Positions 7,147 through 11,353 of a stretch of 11,353 bases of DNA are shown here, piece by piece (the stretch's first letter is position 1; the number at the start of each line of letters is the position of its first letter). The notes beneath the pieces are model-generated. The model had not been told where the DNA came from, did no database searches, and saw nothing but the letters and a program-made list of their open reading frames with translations. Made by a program: the position numbers and the translations under genes. Where the stretch lies: assembly GCA_934661105.1 (NCBI GenBank), contig CAKUIV010000061.1:1-11353 (forward strand), written 5' to 3'. This stretch comes from an uncultured Ellagibacter sp. (GTDB lineage: Bacteria > Actinomycetota > Coriobacteriia > Coriobacteriales > Eggerthellaceae).

Positions 7147-8661
7147 ATGGGTAAGCCAGGAGCGTTTTTGGAGCATGGTCGCCATGCTCATGACCTGCGT
7201 CCCGTCGCGGAGCGCACGCAGGATTTCAACGAGTTGGGCGTGAATCTTCCCGAAGAGGGCCAGCGGGAGCAGGCGAGTCGCTGCATGGCGTGCGGCGTCG
7301 CGTTTTGCCAGTTCGGAGCATCGTTTGGCAAGGCGCGCCCTTCGGGATGCCCGCTTCACAACCTTATTCCCGAGTGGAACGACCTTGCGTGGCGCGGTCG
7401 GTGGGGGGAAGCGGCGTCGCGGCTTTCCCTTACGAGCCCTATGCCCGAGTTCACGAGTCGCGTGTGCCCGGCGCTGTGCGAGGCGGCGTGCAACCTGGGT
7501 CGCAACGACGAGGCCGTGACGATCCACGACAACGAGCGCGCCATCTCCGATTGGCAGTGGGCGCACGGTGGGCCGCGTAGGTTCGCACCTGCGCCCGCCG
7601 ACGCCCCGAGTGTTGCCGTGATCGGCTCCGGACCTGCGGGTTTGGTTGCCGCGTGGGAGCTGGCGCGTCGTGGCGCGCGCGTTTGCGTGGTCGAGCGCCA
7701 CGACCGTGCAGGCGGTCTTCTCATGTACGGCATCCCCAATATGAAACTTGACAAGTCGGTCGTTTTCCGCCGCACCGAGCTCATGGCCGAGCTGGGCATC
7801 GAGTTCCGCCTGAGCACCGATGCAGCCGATCCCGCGGTAGCTGCGGCTCTTGCCGACGAGTTCGACGCGGTGGTCGTGGCGGCGGGCGCGTGCGCGGCGC
7901 GCGGTGTTCGAGCCGAGGGCTTCGAGGAAGGACTCGCGGCGGGCGACGTGGTGTACGCGGTCGATTATCTTACCGAGCAGACACGTGCGCTGCTCGAGGG
8001 CCGTGCGCCTAAGATCAGCGCCGAGGGCAAGGACGTCGTCGTCATCGGCGGTGGCGACACGGGCAACGACTGCATGGGCACCGCGGTGCGCCAGGGCGCG
8101 CGCACGGTTCGTCAGCTGGAATACGGTCCCTGCTCGCCCGAGGAGCGCGCGGCGAGCAATCTGTGGCCCGAATGGCCCAACGTGAAGAAAACCGACTACG
8201 GTCAAGAGGAAGCGGCCGCTCTTCAGGGCGAAGACCTGCGCGAATGGTGCGCTGACACGCAACGAATCCTGCTGGGCGAGGACGGGCGCGTGCGCGGCAT
8301 CCAGGTGCATACGCTCGACTGGTCGGCGGGCAAGCCCCAGCATGTGGAAGGCTCCGAGCGCGAATACGCCGCGCAACTCGTGCTCGTGGCATGCGGATTC
8401 TCCGGCCCCGAGCGCGGGGTGTTCGACGCGTTCGGCGTGCCTATGACGCAGACGGGCCGTTCGCTTCCCGTGATGGACGATGGGGCTGCGGGCGCCGCAT
8501 CCCAGACGCATCGTGTCGAGCTCGTCGAAGATGCGAAATCCGCTGGCAAGGCCGCTGTGTATGCGGCGGGCGATGCGCGCAACGGCAGCTCGCTTGTGGT
8601 GAATGCCATGGCCGACGCTCTCACGTGCGCTGCTGAAGTGGCGAGCGATCTGGGGTTGTAA
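7147..8661 (+). CDS. gltD: Glutamate synthase small (beta) subunit, FAD/Fe-S reductase
   Basis: GltD takes electrons from NAD(P)H through FAD and Fe-S clusters and passes them to the FMN of GltB. It has 504 residues, near the family size. The N-terminal cysteine cluster is Cys46, Cys49, Cys54 and Cys68 (C-x2-C-x4-C-x13-C); E. coli GltD has C-x2-C-x4-C-x3-C, so ten residues are inserted before the fourth cysteine. IPEWNDL follows as expected. A second cysteine set is Cys107, Cys111 and Cys115 (VCPALCEAAC). The FAD-binding fold has GSGPAG at 160-165 with AGGLLMYGIPNMKLDK following (188-203). The NAD(P)H fold has GGGDTGNDC at 301-309. The C-terminal flavin-contact region reads AAGDARNGSSLVVNAMADA (473-491), where many relatives have an R-x-G-Q-S-L-V-V-W pattern. 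Cofactor preference cannot be decided by eye. It is the second gene of the operon and is followed by a terminator. Confidence 0.95.
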   Translation: MGKPGAFLEHGRHAHDLRPVAERTQDFNELGVNLPEEGQREQASRCMACGVAFCQFGASFGKARPSGCPLHNLIPEWNDLAWRGRWGEAASRLSLTSPMPEFTSRVCPALCEAACNLGRNDEAVTIHDNERAISDWQWAHGGPRRFAPAPADAPSVAVIGSGPAGLVAAWELARRGARVCVVERHDRAGGLLMYGIPNMKLDKSVVFRRTELMAELGIEFRLSTDAADPAVAAALADEFDAVVVAAGACAARGVRAEGFEEGLAAGDVVYAVDYLTEQTRALLEGRAPKISAEGKDVVVIGGGDTGNDCMGTAVRQGARTVRQLEYGPCSPEERAASNLWPEWPNVKKTDYGQEEAAALQGEDLREWCADTQRILLGEDGRVRGIQVHTLDWSAGKPQHVEGSEREYAAQLVLVACGFSGPERGVFDAFGVPMTQTGRSLPVMDDGAAGAASQTHRVELVEDAKSAGKAAVYAAGDARNGSSLVVNAMADALTCAAEVASDLGL

Positions 8662-8683
8662 GGACGGGAAGACCTCTTGCAGT

Positions 8684-8727
8684 AAGAAACCGGTTCGGGA
8701 TCCTCCGAGCCGGCTTCTTGTTTTCTT
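8684..8727 (+). terminator. Rho-independent terminator of the gltBD operon
   Basis: A 15-position stem pairs 8684-8698 with 8705-8719 around a 6-nt loop (GATCCT), with one A-C mismatch and one T-G wobble. TTTTCTT follows at 8721-8727. It lies 22 bases after the gltD stop codon and separates the operon from the next gene. Confidence 0.88.
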
Positions 8728-8869
8728 GCGCAGGTCGGGTTCGCGACGTGTGCCAGCAGCGCCTCAAAAGCGGGATCCGCCCGTATTCCCGAATCCGATA
8801 TTTCGCTCTGTCCCGAACTTAGCCCACAGAGGTGCGAAAATAACCCTCGCAAACAGCAGCCAGGCGAAC

Positions 8870-8880
8870 TACACTATGCT
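8870..8880 (+). promoter_or_regulatory. Possible -10 region for the UPF0261 gene
   Basis: Overlapping -10-like hexamers TACACT (8870-8875) and TATGCT (8875-8880) lie 30-40 bases before the GTG start, in a short A+T-richer stretch. TCGCAA at 8847-8852 is a weak -35 candidate, 17 bases before the first hexamer. The gene needs its own promoter because a strong terminator lies upstream, but the exact site is uncertain. Confidence 0.3.
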
Positions 8881-8899
8881 CAAGTCGAAACCTTTCGTC

Positions 8900-8905
8900 A
8901 GGAGG
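8900..8905 (+). promoter_or_regulatory. Shine-Dalgarno site fixing a GTG start
   Basis: A perfect AGGAGG stands 5 bases before GTG at 8911. It decides the start: the protein then begins MKTVAIIGTFDTKG, the normal UPF0261 N-terminus. Confidence 0.85.
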
Positions 8906-8910
8906 CCTGT

Positions 8911-10125
8911 GTGAAAACAGTTGCTATCATCGGTACGTTCGACACGAAGGGCGAAGAATTCGCCTATGTGAAGGCCCGCTTCGAGGAGCTGGGCATCAAC
9001 ACCATCACCATCCATTGCGGCGTGTTCGACCCGCAGACCATGCCCGACGTTCCCAACACGGAAGTCGCGGCGGCGGTCGACATCGAGATGTCGACCATCG
9101 TGGAGAAGAAGGACCGCGCCTTCGCCACCGAAACCATGACGCGCGGCGTGGAAAAACTATTGCCCACCCTCTACGCGAACGGGCGCTTCGACGGCGTGTT
9201 CTCCATGGGCGGCTCGGGTGGCACCACGATCGCCACTGCGGGTATGCGCAAGCTTCCCATCGGCGTGCCGAAGGTCATGGTGTCCACCATGGCGTCGGGT
9301 GACACCGCTCCCTATATCGGTGCGTCCGACATCGCCATGTTCCCGTCGATCGTCGACGTGGCGGGTATCAACTCCTTCTCGGCGACTATTTTCAACAACG
9401 CCGTCGCCGCCATGGCGGGCATGCTCGAGCATGTGGCTCCCAAGCACGAGGACAACAAGCCGCTTGTCGCCGCAACCATGTTCGGTGTGACCACCCCCGC
9501 TGTGCAGAAGGCGCAGGCCTATCTTGAGTCGAAGGGCTACGAAGTGCTCGTGTTCCACGCGACCGGCACGGGCGGGAAATGCATGGAAGCGCTGGTCAAC
9601 GGCGGGTTCATTAAGGGTGTGCTCGATCTTACCACCACCGAGTGGTGCGACGAGATCGTGGGCGGCGTGCTTGCGGCGGGCCCTGACCGCTGCTCAGCCG
9701 CGGCCTTGAACGGCGTTCCCGCGGTCGTTTCGGTCGGTGCCGACGACATGGTGAACTTCGGCCCGTGGGACACCGTGCCGGAGGAATTCAAGTCCCGAAA
9801 TCTGTACAAGCACAACCCGACGGTCACGCTTATGCGCACGACGGTGGAAGAAAACGAGAAGATCGGCCACGCCATTGCGGGCAAGGTGAACCTGTCGATC
9901 GGCCCCTGCGTGGTGATGCTTCCGCTCAAGGGCGTGTCGATGATCGACGCCGAGGGCCAGCCGTTCTATGGGCCTGAGGAGGACGCGGCGCTCTTCGGGG
10001 CGATCAAAGAAACGGTCGATCCCGGCAAGGCGGAGATCGTGGAGCTCGATGCGCATATCAACGACGACGAGTTCGCTATCGCCGCTGCACAGAAGCTCAT
10101 CGATTTGATGACCCAGAAAGATTAG
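8911..10125 (+). CDS. UPF0261 / Tm-1-like ATP-binding domain protein
   Basis: This is a 404-residue UPF0261 protein, the usual length for the stand-alone family. It starts with GTG behind a perfect AGGAGG. Typical segments are IIGTFDTKGEEFAYVK at the N-terminus, a glycine-rich GGSGGTT loop at 100-106 (plausibly nucleotide-binding), VMVSTMASGDTAPYIGASD (122-140), DIAMFPSIVDVAGIN (140-154) and LPLKGVSMIDAEG from about 337. There is no signal peptide or membrane segment, so it should be cytoplasmic. The family is homologous to the N-terminal half of tomato Tm-1, which binds ATP and inhibits tobamovirus replication proteins. The bacterial role is not established and antiviral activity must not be assumed. 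The next gene encodes the homologue of the other half of Tm-1, so the two products probably act together. Family assignment is firm; molecular function is unknown. Confidence 0.93.
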   Translation: MKTVAIIGTFDTKGEEFAYVKARFEELGINTITIHCGVFDPQTMPDVPNTEVAAAVDIEMSTIVEKKDRAFATETMTRGVEKLLPTLYANGRFDGVFSMGGSGGTTIATAGMRKLPIGVPKVMVSTMASGDTAPYIGASDIAMFPSIVDVAGINSFSATIFNNAVAAMAGMLEHVAPKHEDNKPLVAATMFGVTTPAVQKAQAYLESKGYEVLVFHATGTGGKCMEALVNGGFIKGVLDLTTTEWCDEIVGGVLAAGPDRCSAAALNGVPAVVSVGADDMVNFGPWDTVPEEFKSRNLYKHNPTVTLMRTTVEENEKIGHAIAGKVNLSIGPCVVMLPLKGVSMIDAEGQPFYGPEEDAALFGAIKETVDPGKAEIVELDAHINDDEFAIAAAQKLIDLMTQKD

Positions 10126-10137
10126 CTCGACCAATCG

Positions 10138-10166
10138 GCGCGCCGCGGCTTGGTTTCGCGGCGCGC
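10138..10166 (+). terminator. GC-rich 10-bp hairpin between the two Tm-1-like genes
   Basis: GCGCGCCGCG (10138-10147) is perfectly complementary to CGCGGCGCGC (10157-10166) around a 9-nt loop (GCTTGGTTT), 12 bases after the stop codon. The T-rich part after it is poor: TTTT appears only at 10177-10180. It may be a weak or partial terminator that lowers read-through into the next gene, or a stabiliser of the upstream mRNA end. Confidence 0.55.
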
Positions 10167-10230
10167 AGCATTCGGCTTTTCCGGTGCGCCCCAGACAGGC
10201 GGCGTGCCGTGCTTAAGCATACGTTCGGCA

Positions 10231-10236
10231 TATAAG
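10231..10236 (+). promoter_or_regulatory. Possible -10 box before the TIM-barrel gene
   Basis: TATAAG matches TATAAT at five of six positions, 28 bases before the start codon, and would give a leader of about 23 bases. No convincing -35 box lies 16-18 bases upstream. Together with the hairpin upstream, it leaves open whether the TIM-barrel gene has its own promoter. Confidence 0.3.
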
Positions 10237-10252
10237 GAAGTACCTACAAGAA

Positions 10253-10258
10253 AAGGAG
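10253..10258 (+). promoter_or_regulatory. Ribosome binding site of the TIM-barrel gene
   Basis: AAGGAG lies 6 bases before the ATG at 10265. It is a strong site and supports that start. Confidence 0.75.
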
Positions 10259-10264
10259 AACACC

Positions 10265-11095
10265 ATGCTTGAACTGTCCCGCGCTGAAATCCTCGATCGT
10301 TTTCGTAAGTCCCTTGCCGAGGGCAATATCCTGCTCGGCGTCGGCGCTGGCACGGGCATCACGGCGAAATCGGCTGAAGCCGGTGGAGCCGACATCTTCG
10401 TTATCTACAACTCCGGCCGCTTCCGCATGGCCGGCCGCGGATCTCTTGCCGGCCTGCTTTCCTACGGCGACGCGAACCAGATCGTCGTTGAAATGGGCGC
10501 TGAAGTGCTGCCCGTCGTGAAAGACACCCCGGTGCTCGCGGGCGTGTGCGGCACCGACCCGTTCCGCGTCATGAAGAAGTACCTGCAGCAGCTGAAGGAC
10601 CAGGGCTTCAACGGCGTGCAGAACTTCCCGACCGTCGGCCTCATCGACGGCGTGTTCCGCAAGAACCTCGAGGAAACCGGCATGGGCTACGGCCTTGAGG
10701 TCGATATGATCGCCGAGGCGCATAAGCTCGACATGCTCACCTGCCCGTACGTCTTCGACGAGGAGCAGGCGGCGGCCATGACCAAGGCGGGAGCCGACAT
10801 CATCGTCGCGCACATGGGCCTTACCACCGGCGGCACCATCGGCGCTGAGACCGCGCGCACCTTGGACGACTGCGTGGAGATCATCACCGGCATCGTGAAG
10901 GTCGTGAAGGACATCAACCCCGACGCGCTCGTCATCTGCCATGGCGGTCCCATCTCCGAGCCGAAGGACGCGGCGTACGTCATCGAGCACGTGCCGGGCA
11001 TCGACGGCTTCTTCGGCGCTACCTCGATTGAGCGCCTGGCCGCAGAGCGCAGCATCAAGGCTCAGACCGAGGCTTTCAAGTCCATCAAGAAGTAG
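10265..11095 (+). CDS. Phosphoenolpyruvate hydrolase family TIM-barrel protein
   Basis: This 276-residue protein matches the length and motif order of the PEP-hydrolase/'TIM-barrel signal transduction' family. Segments in order are GVGAGTGI (25-32), IYNSGRFRMAGRGSLAG (47-63), GVCGTDPFR (93-101), GVQNFPTVGLIDG (117-129), AHMGLTTGGTIGA (182-194), CHGGPI (225-230) and GATSIERL (251-258). These lie at strand ends as expected for a (beta/alpha)8 barrel with ligand-binding loops. There is no signal peptide or membrane segment. The family name implies a phosphoenolpyruvate-type substrate, but I know of no firmly shown reaction for these proteins. Its homologue forms the C-terminal half of plant Tm-1, and the N-terminal half is encoded by the gene immediately upstream, 139 bases away, which argues for a shared complex or pathway. 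A terminator follows 34 bases after the stop codon. Confidence 0.93.
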   Translation: MLELSRAEILDRFRKSLAEGNILLGVGAGTGITAKSAEAGGADIFVIYNSGRFRMAGRGSLAGLLSYGDANQIVVEMGAEVLPVVKDTPVLAGVCGTDPFRVMKKYLQQLKDQGFNGVQNFPTVGLIDGVFRKNLEETGMGYGLEVDMIAEAHKLDMLTCPYVFDEEQAAAMTKAGADIIVAHMGLTTGGTIGAETARTLDDCVEIITGIVKVVKDINPDALVICHGGPISEPKDAAYVIEHVPGIDGFFGATSIERLAAERSIKAQTEAFKSIKK

Positions 11096-11129
11096 CGCTT
11101 GGGAGAGCGTTCGCACTGATCGCATGAAA

Positions 11130-11168
11130 GGGGAAGGGCGCCTGCCGCAACGGTGGGCGCCCTTTTCC
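11130..11168 (+). terminator. Rho-independent terminator after the TIM-barrel gene
   Basis: AAGGGCGCC (11134-11142) pairs with GGCGCCCTT (11156-11164). The stem continues inwards through T-G and G-T wobbles plus CCG/CGG to a CAA loop (11148-11150), and outwards by two G-T and two G-C pairs. The T run, TTTT at 11163-11166, is short and partly inside the stem, but the hairpin is long and well placed. Confidence 0.82.
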
Positions 11169-11191
11169 TGCTTATTCCCCGAAGATGCTCG

Positions 11192-11353
11192 CTACCCCAT
11201 CTCCACGATCAGCCCGATGTCGGATACGGTTGCGCCGGCGGCAATGGTCCTGTTGTAGCTTGTAGATGACATGCTTCCGCGCGGCGTAGCGCTGCGAGAT
11301 CTCGTCCCAGAACGACTTTGCCTCGCCAAGGTGCGCGTCGGGGTTTTGATCGT
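11192..11353 (-). pseudogene. Probable decayed fragment of a GH5-type glycoside hydrolase gene (continues past window edge)
   Basis: On the minus strand, 11351 down to 11259 reads as coding-like sequence with G/C-rich third positions: NPDAHLGEAKSFWDEISQRY, then HVIYK. This resembles the GH5 cellulase segment where an acidic EAK-x-F-(F/W)-(D/E)-E helix precedes the VIYE-x-x-NEP active-site strand. The catalytic NEP motif does not follow. One base later (11258) the coding-like signal jumps frame and continues from 11257 to a TAG stop at 11192-11194, including TIAAGATVSDIGLIVE, which loosely recalls the end of a carbohydrate-binding module. Staying in the first frame instead gives an arginine-rich tail ending at a stop at 11172-11174. 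The best reading is a cellulase-like gene broken by a frameshift or internal deletion. It runs toward the TIM-barrel gene and extends beyond the window, so this rests on about 50 residues. A sequencing error cannot be excluded. Confidence 0.45.

Noticed and set aside
6574..8511. 645-codon minus-strand open frame spanning the gltB end and gltD
   Set aside because: Same high-GC shadow effect; it crosses the gltB-gltD boundary and shows no domain, while both plus-strand genes are complete.
8696..8778. Direct repeat CGGGATCC (8696-8703 and 8771-8778) between gltD and the UPF0261 gene
   Set aside because: The first copy is part of the terminator loop, the repeat is only 8 bases with no further copies, and chance is an adequate explanation.
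10244..11125. 293-codon minus-strand open frame opposite the TIM-barrel gene
   Set aside because: Shadow of a clearly assigned gene; it reads through both the ribosome binding site and the start of the terminator region.
1..11353. CRISPR array, tRNA/rRNA gene, insertion sequence or defence-gene cluster
   Set aside because: No regularly spaced repeats, no cloverleaf or rRNA-like sequence and no transposase or known defence domain could be recognised on either strand; the Tm-1 homology alone does not justify calling an antiviral system.

Overview
The window is high-GC DNA with strongly G/C-biased third codon positions. Its gene content suggests an anaerobic actinobacterium of the Coriobacteriia, most likely Eggerthellaceae. 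That placement is inferred from composition and protein style only; there is no rRNA or other marker gene here. All five substantial genes read left to right.

Layout: (1) Positions 1-1959 hold the C-terminal part of a large 2-hydroxyacyl-CoA dehydratase activase-related protein whose N-terminus lies outside the window; a strong intrinsic terminator follows at 2055-2091. (2) Positions 2092-2472 have no credible gene but contain a long imperfect inverted repeat, a TATAAT-like box, a second terminator-like hairpin (2331-2352) and a small dyad just before gltB, so this is the least explained part of the window. (3) gltB (2473-7143) and gltD (7147-8661) form a tight operon for the two subunits of glutamate synthase, closed by a strong terminator at 8684-8727. 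(4) A UPF0261/Tm-1-like gene (8911-10125) and a PEP-hydrolase-family TIM-barrel gene (10265-11095) lie in tandem. They correspond to the two halves of the plant Tm-1 protein and are separated by a GC-rich hairpin; a terminator follows at 11130-11168. (5) The last ~180 bases carry, on the minus strand, what looks like the decayed end of a gene with glycoside-hydrolase-family-5-like sequence.

Functionally, GltB and GltD together turn glutamine plus 2-oxoglutarate into two glutamates using reducing power from GltD, the core of ammonia assimilation with glutamine synthetase. The activase fragment belongs to a family linked to radical dehydration of 2-hydroxyacyl-CoA compounds in anaerobes. The UPF0261/TIM-barrel pair is conserved but has no settled bacterial function. 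No tRNA, rRNA, CRISPR array, insertion sequence or prophage gene was recognised.
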